From NCBI GenBank assembly GCA_045587205.1, contig JAZNBV010000040.1, forward strand, positions 1 through 63,887: a stretch of DNA of 63,887 nt, written 5' to 3'. Below the pieces are notes generated by a model. That model was not told where the DNA came from and did not search any database. It saw only the letters and a program-made list of their open reading frames with translations. Positions 7,351-15,242 of the stretch are shown piece by piece. Source of the DNA: SIG78 sp045587205. GTDB taxonomy: Bacteria > Verrucomicrobiota > Lentisphaeria > Victivallales > Victivallaceae. Within the stretch, counting starts at the first letter, position 1; each line of letters begins with the position of its first letter. Both the position numbers and the translations under genes were made by a program.

Positions 7351-9393
7351 ATGAGTTGGAATGCAGAAATTGCCTCTCGTACCGCTAACACCATTCGCGC
7401 TTTGAGTGCCGATGCTATTCAGAAAGCCAAGTCCGGTCACCCGGGTATGCCGATGGGCAACGCCGATTATGCCGTGACTCTGTTCAGCAAATATTTGCGC
7501 TTCAATCCCGCCAACCCCGCCTGGTTTGCCCGCGACCGCTTTGTGCTTTCCGCCGGTCACGGTTCGATGCTTGAATACAGCCTGCTGCATCTCTTCGGCT
7601 ACGGTCTGGATATGGAAGAACTCAAGAACTTCCGTCAGTGGGGCAGCAAGACCCCCGGGCACCCGGAATTCGGCCACACCGCCGGTGTTGATATCACCAC
7701 CGGTCCGCTGGGCAGCGGTATGGCAAGTGCCGTGGGTATGGCAATGGCTGCCAAATATCTTGCCGCCAAGAGCGGTCTGGACAAGGCCGGTCTGCTGGAC
7801 AGCAAGATCTACGTCATTTGCGGCGACGGCTGTATGATGGAAGGTGCCACCAGCGAAGCTGCTTCGCTGGCCGGACATCAGAAACTTGACAATATCATCT
7901 GCTTCTACGATGATAACAGCATTACTATTGAAGGTAACACCAACATCGCGTTTACCGAAGATGTCGGCAAGCGTTTTGAAGCCTACAACTGGCGCGTGCT
8001 TTACTGCGATAACGCCAACGATGTTGCCCAGTGTGACGCCGTGCTGGCTGAAGCCCAGAAGAGCGATGGCCGTCCGACTCTGATCATCGGCAAAACCACC
8101 ATCGGTTTCGGCGCTCCCAACAAGCAGGGTTCCAGCGGTGTTCACGGTGAGCCGCTGGGTGAAGATGAAGTTGCAGCAATGAAGGCCAATCTGGGGCTGC
8201 CCGCAGATTCGTTCTATGTGGCTGATGATGTCCGCGCTTTCTGCGACGCCCGCGTTGCTGAAGTCAAGGCCGCCGCTGCCGAATGGGAAAATAAATATGG
8301 TGAATATGTAGCCGCCAATCCCGATAAAGCGGAAATCCTGAGCTGGCTCTTGAATAAGCGTGTTCCGGAAAACCTGCTCGAAGAACTGCTCAAAGTCGCT
8401 CCGGTGGACAAGCCCACCGCCAGCCGCGCTTCCAGCGGTACAGTTCTGCAGAAGGCTGCTGAACTGGTTCCCGCACTCTGGGGCGGTGCTGCTGACCTGG
8501 CGCCTTCGACCAAGTCCGATGTCAAGGGCGGCGGTGACTTCACTCCCGAAAACCGCACCGGCCGCAACCTGCACTTCGGCGTGCGCGAACTGGCAATGGG
8601 TATGGCTGCCAACGGTATTGCACTCTTTGGCGCGAACATTCCTTACAGCTCGACCTTCTTTGTGTTCAGCGATTATATGAAGCCGGCGATCCGTCTGGCG
8701 GCTCTGCAGAAACTGCACCAGATCTACATTTTCACCCACGACAGCTTCTATGTCGGCGAAGACGGCCCCACTCACGAACCGATCGAACAGATCGCGATGC
8801 TCCGCAGCATCCCCGGCGTGACCGTCATCCGTCCGGCGGAATCCCACGAAGTTGCCGGTGCCTGGGCAGCAGCTCTGCAGGCTGACGGTCCGGTTGCTCT
8901 GCTGCTGACCCGTCAGAACCTGGATGCGTTCGATGAAGAAATGGCCAAAAATGTTGACGTTGCCAAGGGTGCATACATTGTCAGCGATGACGAAGATTTC
9001 TCGCTGATCCTGATCGCCACCGGCTCGGAAGTCGGTCTGGCACTCAAGACTGCGGAAATGTTCCGCGCCCAGGAAATCGGCGTGCGTGTTGTTTCTATGC
9101 CGTCGCAGGAACTCTTCCTGCAGCAGAGTCAGGAATATCAGGATTCGGTACTGCCGCCGGAATGCGAATTGCGCGTTTCCATTGAAGCTGCGAGTACTTT
9201 CGGCTGGCACCGTTTTGTCGGTGGCGCCGGTCTGGCAATCGGACTGGATACCTTCGGTGCGTCCGCACCCTACAAAGTGCTGGCTGAAGAATTCGGTTTC
9301 ACTCCCGAAAAAGTTGCAGAAAAGATCGTTAAGCACTATTCCGGTGACAGCTGCGGCTGTGAATGCGGAAGCTGCAGCTGCGGTTGCCATTGA
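7351..9393 (+). CDS. tkt: Transketolase with cysteine-rich C-terminal tail
   Basis: A 680-residue, ThDP-dependent enzyme of the non-oxidative pentose phosphate pathway that moves two-carbon ketol units between sugar phosphates. The ThDP/Mg motif starts at CGDGCMMEG near residue 154 and ends at the YDDN about 27 residues later. The pyrimidine-binding domain (FGVRELAMGMAANGIALFG) and a C-terminal domain follow. The start has an AAAGG ribosome-binding site. The last 13 residues (CGCECGSCSCGCH) contain six cysteines and a histidine, which is not part of the normal fold and looks like a metal-binding appendage. Codon use is strongly biased (CTG, AAG, GGT), suggesting high expression. The next gene starts 20 bp downstream. 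Confidence 0.96.
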   Translation: MSWNAEIASRTANTIRALSADAIQKAKSGHPGMPMGNADYAVTLFSKYLRFNPANPAWFARDRFVLSAGHGSMLEYSLLHLFGYGLDMEELKNFRQWGSKTPGHPEFGHTAGVDITTGPLGSGMASAVGMAMAAKYLAAKSGLDKAGLLDSKIYVICGDGCMMEGATSEAASLAGHQKLDNIICFYDDNSITIEGNTNIAFTEDVGKRFEAYNWRVLYCDNANDVAQCDAVLAEAQKSDGRPTLIIGKTTIGFGAPNKQGSSGVHGEPLGEDEVAAMKANLGLPADSFYVADDVRAFCDARVAEVKAAAAEWENKYGEYVAANPDKAEILSWLLNKRVPENLLEELLKVAPVDKPTASRASSGTVLQKAAELVPALWGGAADLAPSTKSDVKGGGDFTPENRTGRNLHFGVRELAMGMAANGIALFGANIPYSSTFFVFSDYMKPAIRLAALQKLHQIYIFTHDSFYVGEDGPTHEPIEQIAMLRSIPGVTVIRPAESHEVAGAWAAALQADGPVALLLTRQNLDAFDEEMAKNVDVAKGAYIVSDDEDFSLILIATGSEVGLALKTAEMFRAQEIGVRVVSMPSQELFLQQSQEYQDSVLPPECELRVSIEAASTFGWHRFVGGAGLAIGLDTFGASAPYKVLAEEFGFTPEKVAEKIVKHYSGDSCGCECGSCSCGCH

Positions 9394-9413
9394 TAAAAAT
9401 TGAGGTTGCGGCA

Positions 9414-10061
9414 ATGAAAGGAATTTTGTCAGTAATCTGCGGTGCATTGTCAGCAGCTGCATTGAGCGGCTGCTGTATGATGCTGGAAGACGCCAGCCAG
9501 CCCAAGATCAAAGAGATCGTGGAAAAGCATCAGTCCAATGTCAACCGCAAGCAGGAATTGGATCTCCTTTGCGGCAAGGCGTGGGTGCCGGTTTACATCA
9601 AAGGTCAGGAAGGCGTGGATGGTAAAAACGCAATCACTCTGCCAACTGATGTTGTAGCGTATGTAGAATTTATGCGGGACGGCAAGGTTGGCGGTTTTGC
9701 CGGAGTGAACCATTTTGAAGGTTCGTTTGCGGTGACTGCTCCCGACCGGCTGCGTTTCGGAGCCTTGATTTCCACATTGCAGGCGGGGCCTCACTTGGAT
9801 TATGAAATGCTTTTTATGGCGCAGCTTAATGATGTTGACCATTTTGTATTGCTGAAAAATGGTCAGATCGAGTTTATGAAACGCAGTATGCTTATGATGC
9901 GCTGTAAGCCTGTTGATCTTAAAAAGATCAGCAAAAAGCCCGTTCCCAAGGCAATGACTCCGGTCCCGCCGGAAGCCAAAAGCAATATTGCCGGTAAGGG
10001 CAAGGGCGGAGCCGGTAAGAATCCGGCTTTGCCGACAGTGGAAAAAACTGGCAAAAAGTAA
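9414..10061 (+). CDS. META-domain lipoprotein (HslJ-like)
   Basis: A 215-residue protein with an N-terminal lipoprotein signal; the lipobox is LSGC near residue 20, so it should be lipidated and held in the outer or inner membrane facing the periplasm. Residues about 45-155 form a META/HslJ-like domain (LCGKAWVPVYI at the start, GKVGGFAGVNHFEGSF in the middle, IEFMKR at the end). The C-terminus is a low-complexity Lys/Pro/Gly tail. The start at ATG 9414 follows GAGG and gives a clean signal peptide; the frame is open further upstream but that extension would overlap the transketolase tail. META proteins are linked to envelope stress or drug resistance, but no specific activity is known. Confidence 0.75.
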   Translation: MKGILSVICGALSAAALSGCCMMLEDASQPKIKEIVEKHQSNVNRKQELDLLCGKAWVPVYIKGQEGVDGKNAITLPTDVVAYVEFMRDGKVGGFAGVNHFEGSFAVTAPDRLRFGALISTLQAGPHLDYEMLFMAQLNDVDHFVLLKNGQIEFMKRSMLMMRCKPVDLKKISKKPVPKAMTPVPPEAKSNIAGKGKGGAGKNPALPTVEKTGKK

Positions 10062-10073
10062 ACTTGACGGAGA

Positions 10074-10102
10074 TCTGCCGGGTGTTGGAAATATCCGGCA
10101 GA
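10074..10102 (+). terminator. Hairpin after the META lipoprotein gene, possible weak terminator or processing site
   Basis: TCTGCCGG (10074-10081) pairs perfectly with CCGGCAGA (10095-10102) over a 13-base loop, just after the stop codon. There is no T-run after it, so it may act as an RNA-stability hairpin rather than a true intrinsic terminator. Confidence 0.4.
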
Positions 10103-10164
10103 CCGTACTGTATAAAGTGATTTGAGAAGTAATTGAATCATATCTAAAAAAGGTTGAACTTTCT

Positions 10165-11421
10165 ATGATGAAAGAAAGACGAGTAGTTGTTACCGGTTGC
10201 GGCGCGATTTCCTGCGTGGGCAACAGTGTACCTGAATTGTGGAGTGCCGTGCGCGATGGCCGCTGCGGTCTGGGCAATGTGACCCGCTTTGATACCACCG
10301 GATTCCGTTCGGCTGTGGCTGGTGAAGTCAAGGATTTCGATGTTACAAAGTATATGTCAGCGAAAGAAGCCAAACGTCTTGACCTTTTCTGTCAGTACGC
10401 CATTGCTGCGGCTGATGAAGCGATCGCCCAGGCCGATGCTGATTTTACCAGTGAAGATTGCGCGATCGACCGCGACCGCGTCGGTGTTCTGGTTTCCAGT
10501 GGTATCGGCGGTCTGGCATCGCTCTGCGAACAGGATGCAAATTACCTTGCCAAAGGTCCGTCGCGGGTTTCTCCGCTGATGATCCCGATGATGATCGGCG
10601 ACCTGGCATCGGGCAATATATCGATGCGTTACAATGTGCGCGGTCCGAACTTCGGTCTGGTATCTGCGTGTGCATCCGGCTGTCACAGTATCGGAGAAGC
10701 CTTTTGGATGATCAAACGCGATGATGCGGATATGATGATCACCGGCGGTTCTGAAGCCTCGATCGTGCCGCTGGGCTATGCCGGTTTCTGTTCGATGAAG
10801 GCTATGAGTTCGCGCAATGATGACCCGCTGCACGCCAGCCGTCCTTTTGATGCCGAACGCGATGGTTTTGTAATGAGCGAAGGTGCCGGTGTGCTGGTGC
10901 TGGAAGAACTCGAACACGCGCAGAAGCGCGGGGCAAATATTCTGGCAGAAATTGTCGGTTATGGTGCCACCGGGGATGCTTACCACATTACCTCACCGCA
11001 TCCGGAAGGGCAGGGGGCGGCATCCGCGATCAAGATGGCGCTGAAACACGCCGGACTGAATGCTGAAGATGTCGATTACATCAACGCTCACGGTACCAGT
11101 ACCGAGTTGAACGATAAGTATGAAACTCTGGCGATCAAGGCCGCGCTGGGCGAACACGCCTACAAGGTTTCGGTCAGCAGTACCAAAGGTACCACCGGTC
11201 ACGCGCTGGGTGCCGCCGGCGGTCTGGAATCGATCGTCTGTGTTCAGGCTATTGTCAATCAGACCGTGCCGCCGACGATCAATTATGAAAATCCGGATCC
11301 GGAATGCGATCTGGATATTACGCCTAATGTGGCAAAAGAACGCAATATCGATGTGGCGCTGAATATCAACCTCGGTTTCGGCGGTCACAACGGTGTGGTT
11401 ATTTTCAAACGTTTCAAATAA
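10165..11421 (+). CDS. fabF: Beta-ketoacyl-ACP synthase II
   Basis: A 418-residue thiolase-fold condensing enzyme that elongates acyl-ACP with malonyl-ACP in type II fatty acid synthesis. The Cys-His-His triad is seen in VSACASGCHSIGEAF, NAHGTSTELND and KGTTGHALGAAGG. Length and motifs match FabF rather than FabB or a polyketide synthase KS. Two ATG codons are adjacent (10165 and 10168); an AAAAAGG site precedes them. acpP and fabG are not next to it; plsX and fabH lie about 29 kb away in this window. A LysM lipoprotein gene follows 24 bp downstream. Confidence 0.95.
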   Translation: MMKERRVVVTGCGAISCVGNSVPELWSAVRDGRCGLGNVTRFDTTGFRSAVAGEVKDFDVTKYMSAKEAKRLDLFCQYAIAAADEAIAQADADFTSEDCAIDRDRVGVLVSSGIGGLASLCEQDANYLAKGPSRVSPLMIPMMIGDLASGNISMRYNVRGPNFGLVSACASGCHSIGEAFWMIKRDDADMMITGGSEASIVPLGYAGFCSMKAMSSRNDDPLHASRPFDAERDGFVMSEGAGVLVLEELEHAQKRGANILAEIVGYGATGDAYHITSPHPEGQGAASAIKMALKHAGLNAEDVDYINAHGTSTELNDKYETLAIKAALGEHAYKVSVSSTKGTTGHALGAAGGLESIVCVQAIVNQTVPPTINYENPDPECDLDITPNVAKERNIDVALNINLGFGGHNGVVIFKRFK

Positions 11422-11445
11422 TAACAAAGCAAGGAGTTTTGCAAG

Positions 11446-11964
11446 ATGAAAAGCGTTGTTATGTTTGCGGGTGCCGGAGTTGTTGCGCTTTTGGTTGCGG
11501 GCTGTACACCGCAGCTTGATCAGACCGGTTTGAGTCCCGAAGAACAGAAGTGGGCAGAATCTATTAAAGCCAATTACGGTGCGTGGGAAGTTCCGGAATC
11601 GGTTCCGCGCGGTGTTAAGCGTGATGATATAAATACTGATGCCGGTGACAGTACTGCATCTGCGGAAATCCCGGCTGCGGCTGATGCTCCGGCGGCGACT
11701 CCGGTTGCCCCGATCGCTCCGGAAGCGGTTCCGGAAGAAGCTCCGGCTGCCAATGCTGCCGCTGCTGCTCCGGCTCCGGTTGCAGTTGACAATGCTGCAC
11801 CTGAAACCTATACTGTGGTCAAGGGCGATACTCTTGGTGGCATTGCCCGCAAGTTCTACGGCAGAGCCAGCCAGTGGACCCGTATTCAGGAAGCCAACAA
11901 AGATCTGCTGAAGGGCAAAACGGTCATCCGTCCCGGAATGAAACTTGCGATTCCGCGCCCGTAA
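11446..11964 (+). CDS. LysM-domain lipoprotein
   Basis: A 172-residue envelope protein. The N-terminal lipobox is LVAGC near residue 20. An Ala/Pro/Glu-rich linker spans about residues 65-118. A single LysM peptidoglycan-binding domain follows at about 120-170 (YTVVKGDTLGGIARKFYG at the start, IRPGMKLAIP at the end). It is probably anchored in the outer membrane and touches the cell wall. The ribosome-binding site AAGGAG is strong. It follows fabF by 24 bp and is closed by an intrinsic terminator at 11991. Confidence 0.85.
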   Translation: MKSVVMFAGAGVVALLVAGCTPQLDQTGLSPEEQKWAESIKANYGAWEVPESVPRGVKRDDINTDAGDSTASAEIPAAADAPAATPVAPIAPEAVPEEAPAANAAAAAPAPVAVDNAAPETYTVVKGDTLGGIARKFYGRASQWTRIQEANKDLLKGKTVIRPGMKLAIPRP

Positions 11965-11990
11965 GCTGTAAGATTTGCTGTACGGCTGTG

Positions 11991-12029
11991 AAGTGCGGAG
12001 TATTGTAAATACAATATTTCGCACTTTTT
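11991..12029 (+). terminator. Intrinsic terminator of the fabF-LysM transcript
   Basis: AGTGCG (11992-11997) pairs with CGCACT (12020-12025), and an inner TATTGT/ACAATA stem (12001-12006 with 12011-12016) continues the hairpin; a T5 run follows directly. Confidence 0.8.
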
Positions 12030-12058
12030 GTTTTATATGCGGTATGGGTTTGTGTTAA

Positions 12059-13012
12059 ATGGAAAAAGTCTTTTATTTTGAAAACGGTCTGACGCCTGAC
12101 TGGCGCATTGGCAACAAAGCAGCGCTGAATTGGAGCGAACTGGAAAATGTGCTTAATGTGCATCTGGTTCCGCGCGACCGTCAGGTGGTGATCTCCGGTG
12201 CAGATGAAAACTGTTTGCGTGCGGAGATGTTTTTCCGTGAATTGAACAATTTGCACGAATTGCGCAAACGGGAACTCGACCGGCAGGATGTCGAACAATT
12301 GGTAAAGGCATACCGCCGGCAGGAAGAGGGGGATCTCAAGGCGCTTTTTTCCGGCAGAATAAAAGTCGGCAGCCGCAAGCGGGAAATATTGCCGCGCAGT
12401 AAAAATCAGCTTGAATACCTTAAAAATCTGCGTGAAAAGGATGTAGTGTTCGGTGTCGGTCCTGCCGGTACCGGTAAAACCTATCTGGCAATGGCAGTGG
12501 CGGTATCCGAATTGCTGGCAGGCAACTGCAGCCGTATAGTGCTTACCCGCCCCGCCAAAGAAGCCGGCGAAACGCTGGGATTTCTGCCGGGCAGTCTGGA
12601 AGAAAAGATTATGCCGTATCTGCGGCCGCTTTATGATGCACTGTATGATATGCTGGATTTCAGCGAAGTGACCGGTTTGATCGAACGCAATGTCATTGAG
12701 GTTGCGCCGCTGGCGTTTATGCGGGGGCGCACGCTGAACAATGCGTTTATAATCCTGGATGAAGCACAGAATACCACTGTGGATCAGATGTTGATGTTTC
12801 TGACCCGTCTGGGTTATAATTCGCGTTGTGTGGTCACTGGTGACCCGACCCAGAACGATCTGGGGCGCAATGAGCGTTCCGGTTTGCTGCACGCATTGAG
12901 AACTTTGAAAAACATTCCGGAAATCGGGATCGTGGAATTTTCCACGCGCGATGTGGTGCGTCACACATTGCTGGAAAAAATAATTCACGCTTACACGGAA
13001 AGCGATAATTGA
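12059..13012 (+). CDS. phoH: PhoH-like ATPase
   Basis: A 317-residue PhoH/PhoL-family P-loop ATPase. Walker A is GPAGTGKTYLAMAVA near residue 140; Walker B is IILDEAQNTT near residue 240, followed by TGDPTQND. PhoL-type proteins are associated with YbeY and rRNA processing, though ybeY is not next to it here. No clear Shine-Dalgarno lies before the ATG at 12059. HPr follows 24 bp downstream and the deacetylase after that, suggesting a three-gene run. The exact cellular role is unsettled across the family. Confidence 0.9.
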   Translation: MEKVFYFENGLTPDWRIGNKAALNWSELENVLNVHLVPRDRQVVISGADENCLRAEMFFRELNNLHELRKRELDRQDVEQLVKAYRRQEEGDLKALFSGRIKVGSRKREILPRSKNQLEYLKNLREKDVVFGVGPAGTGKTYLAMAVAVSELLAGNCSRIVLTRPAKEAGETLGFLPGSLEEKIMPYLRPLYDALYDMLDFSEVTGLIERNVIEVAPLAFMRGRTLNNAFIILDEAQNTTVDQMLMFLTRLGYNSRCVVTGDPTQNDLGRNERSGLLHALRTLKNIPEIGIVEFSTRDVVRHTLLEKIIHAYTESDN

Positions 13013-13036
13013 AAAAGCCTTGAGGAGATCTTCATT

Positions 13037-13321
13037 ATGCAAAAACGTTCTGTAACTATCCGCAACCGCGCCGGTATCCATTGCCGTCCTTCGAGTGTGA
13101 TACTCAATGCTGTGAAAGCAGAATATCCCTGCCACACATTTGTGCTGACCAATTCCAGCGGTGAGAGTTGTGAACTCAACAGTATTATGGGATTGCTGGC
13201 GTTGGGACTGTCTTTTAATGCTGCTGCCACGCTGACTGTGGAAGGCCCCGATGAGGAACGCGCCGCTGACCGTATAGCTTCGCTGCTTGAAACAGAATAC
13301 GATTTTCCTCCGAAAAACTGA
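13037..13321 (+). CDS. HPr-family phosphocarrier protein, paralogue 1
   Basis: A 94-residue HPr-fold protein. The phospho-acceptor histidine is H15 in RAGIHCRPS (usual form GLHARPA); the equivalent of regulatory Ser46 is S49 in LNSIMGLLALGL, so HPr-kinase-type regulation is possible. A strong AGGAG site precedes it. It sits between phoH and a deacetylase rather than beside enzyme I, unlike the second HPr at 23531. Cys16 directly after the active histidine is uncommon. Its phosphodonor is presumably the enzyme I encoded at 23819; this is inference. Confidence 0.88.
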   Translation: MQKRSVTIRNRAGIHCRPSSVILNAVKAEYPCHTFVLTNSSGESCELNSIMGLLALGLSFNAAATLTVEGPDEERAADRIASLLETEYDFPPKN

Positions 13322-13338
13322 ATCAGAGGACTGAAATA

Positions 13339-14007
13339 ATGATAAAAGTTGCACAGTGCTGGGATGACGGCGTACTCAATGATGTAAAGGTTGCTGAGTT
13401 GTGCCGCAAATACAATGCCAAGGCTACATTCAATCTCAATCCCGGAACCCATTTTCCCAATAAGCGCAAAACCGATGGCTGGCAGTATCGCGATACCGGT
13501 TACTGCCCCGGCAGATTGGCGTGGAACGAAGTTCGTGATGTTTACGACGGTTTTGAAGTTGCATCGCATACAATGACACATCTGTCAGTTGGTTTTGTAG
13601 ATGATAAAGTGTTTGTTGCCGATGCAATGAGCGCGCGCAAGGTTCTGGAAGATCTGTTTCAGAAAGAGTGCCGCGGTTTTGCGTGGCCCTGCGGATGTTA
13701 TACAGAAAATACCTGTCGTTTGATGCACGAAGCCGGTTTTGCCTACGGTCGTACCACTGAAAATGTGGAATCAGTTCTGCCGTGCAAAGATACAATGGCA
13801 TTGCACAGTAATTGTCATTTTCAGAATCCGGATTTCTGGAATATTTTTGAAAAAGCGCGCCCCAGCGGAGTATTTTACTTCTGGGGACACAGTTATGAAA
13901 TGCTCGAAGATCCTCTGCTGTGGCAGGCGTATGAGGATAAATTGCGCCGTTTCCAAAACGATCCTGAAGTGGAATGGGTCAATGTTATAGATCTGGTTAC
14001 AGCGTAA
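13339..14007 (+). CDS. Polysaccharide deacetylase family protein
   Basis: A 222-residue NodB-fold carbohydrate esterase 4-like enzyme without a signal peptide. The first metal motif appears as CWDDG (D9, D10; usually TFDDG), the second as SHTMTH, where the two histidines complete the metal site. A later GFAWPCG matches the R/WxPxG region. It would remove N-acetyl groups from a cytoplasmic or imported sugar polymer or oligomer; the substrate is unknown. It follows HPr by 17 bp and is closed by a strong terminator at 14027. Confidence 0.85.
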   Translation: MIKVAQCWDDGVLNDVKVAELCRKYNAKATFNLNPGTHFPNKRKTDGWQYRDTGYCPGRLAWNEVRDVYDGFEVASHTMTHLSVGFVDDKVFVADAMSARKVLEDLFQKECRGFAWPCGCYTENTCRLMHEAGFAYGRTTENVESVLPCKDTMALHSNCHFQNPDFWNIFEKARPSGVFYFWGHSYEMLEDPLLWQAYEDKLRRFQNDPEVEWVNVIDLVTA

Positions 14008-14026
14008 AATCAACGGTGTAATAAAG

Positions 14027-14061
14027 AAGGCTGCTGCAAAAAAAAATGCGGCAGCCTTTTT
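14027..14061 (+). terminator. Intrinsic terminator after the deacetylase gene
   Basis: GGCTGCTGCA (14029-14038) pairs with TGCGGCAGCC (14047-14056), apart from one mismatch or G-U pair, with a T5 tail. A run of A on the other side may let it work for the convergent gene too. It belongs to a recurrent GGCTG(C/T)TGC hairpin type in this window. Confidence 0.8.
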
Positions 14062-14075
14062 GTCTGCAATGAGAT

Positions 14076-15158
14076 TTATTGATTGGCAACTGTATTGAAG
14101 TATGCCGTCAGCATTTCAAGAAATTCTTTTTCGGAAGCATTTTCAGCCAGAGCTTTGGCTTGCGCGATCAATTTCTGCGCTTTGTTAAGATTGCAGCGGC
14201 GGTATTCCAGCAGTGCAAGGGTCGCCAGCACCCGGCTCTGAACGGCATTGGTGGCGTTCAGCAGGATTTTTTCCGCATTGCAGGCGGTTTTATAGGCTTC
14301 CGGATCAAACGGCAGCCGGATCAGCAGATCCCATACCAGAGCGTTTATATCGTTGCTGTTTTCGGGAAATGCTTCAATAAATTGTCTGACGATTACCGGC
14401 GCCTGTTGCTGAAGTGGAGCGATCCGGAACGCTGCATCTATATACATAAAATAGTTTTCCTGTGCGGTCGGGAAACGGTCGATCCGGCTTTGGAAAAACT
14501 TTTTTATGCCTTCAATATCATTGCTGATTTCCAATGCATAGGCTTTGGCATTTACCGCGCTGATCTGTTCCGGACGGAGGAGCAGTATCCGGTCGGCAGC
14601 TTCGGCAATGAGTTTGGCATTACCGGAGCGCAGCGCAGCTTTCAGGCTGTTCTGCAGTGCGGAAAACTGGATTTCTTCGCGTTCGCTGTATCTGCCGGAG
14701 GTGATGCGTTGTGTCATCATCGGCAGATCGACAACTTCGCCGTTCCAGAGCAGTTTGCCCGCCGCGTTGAATATGGAACTCTGTCCGAAGGAATTGACAT
14801 TGCCGCCCAGCAATTTGCGGAAAAGTTTCAAATCCGTATCGCTGCAAAGGTTGATATTAAATTCCGGATGCATTGCTGCAAAGGCAGAAACTTTTTCTTT
14901 TGCCGCAGGGATCACGGCAAAGACTTCCACCTTGTCAGGTGAATAGTTTTTCTGCACCAGATTGAGTATATCGCCGGATTTGACACTGTGCGGCATCTGC
15001 GGATAGATTATTGATAAAATATACAACTTCTGCATTGCATTGGCGCCAGTTGGACGCATTCCCGGTTTTATTGCGGGAAAATCCTTTACCGCCGGGGCGG
15101 CATAGAGTGCCGCAGCCAGGCTTGTCAATATCATAAACAGAAAAGTTTTTGTTTTCAT
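14076..15158 (-). CDS. Secreted thioredoxin-like/TPR protein lacking catalytic cysteines
   Basis: A 360-residue protein with a clear signal peptide (hydrophobic stretch FLFMILTSLAAALYA, cleavage near residue 21). Residues about 45-160 look like a redoxin/AhpC-TSA fold (LYILSIIYPQM at the start, SSIFNAAGKLLWNG near the end), but no CxxC is present at the expected place, so it is probably not a disulphide oxidoreductase. The rest is helical repeat sequence of TPR character. It would sit in the periplasm. It is flanked by terminators on both sides and appears to be a single-gene unit. Function not recognised. Confidence 0.65.
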   Translation of the reverse strand: MKTKTFLFMILTSLAAALYAAPAVKDFPAIKPGMRPTGANAMQKLYILSIIYPQMPHSVKSGDILNLVQKNYSPDKVEVFAVIPAAKEKVSAFAAMHPEFNINLCSDTDLKLFRKLLGGNVNSFGQSSIFNAAGKLLWNGEVVDLPMMTQRITSGRYSEREEIQFSALQNSLKAALRSGNAKLIAEAADRILLLRPEQISAVNAKAYALEISNDIEGIKKFFQSRIDRFPTAQENYFMYIDAAFRIAPLQQQAPVIVRQFIEAFPENSNDINALVWDLLIRLPFDPEAYKTACNAEKILLNATNAVQSRVLATLALLEYRRCNLNKAQKLIAQAKALAENASEKEFLEMLTAYFNTVANQ

Positions 15159-15186
15159 AAATAAAATATCCTTTCAGCAAAAAAAA

Positions 15187-15224
15187 CGGCGCAGGAGTCT
15201 GTTGGTATTTCAGACTCTGCGCCG
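15187..15224 (-). terminator. Intrinsic terminator of the pfp-gatC-gatA transcript
   Basis: CGGCGCAGGAGTCTG pairs with CAGACTCTGCGCCG (one bulge) around a 9-base loop. On the minus strand it is followed by a run of eight T, directly after the gatA stop. Confidence 0.85.
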
Positions 15225-15242
15225 GAATTCAGTGTTGCCTGA

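Noticed and set aside
7288..9462. Long open frame (724 codons) on the minus strand
   Set aside because: It lies opposite transketolase and comes from its biased codon use; composition is non-protein-like (many His, Gln, Phe) and there is no ribosome-binding site.
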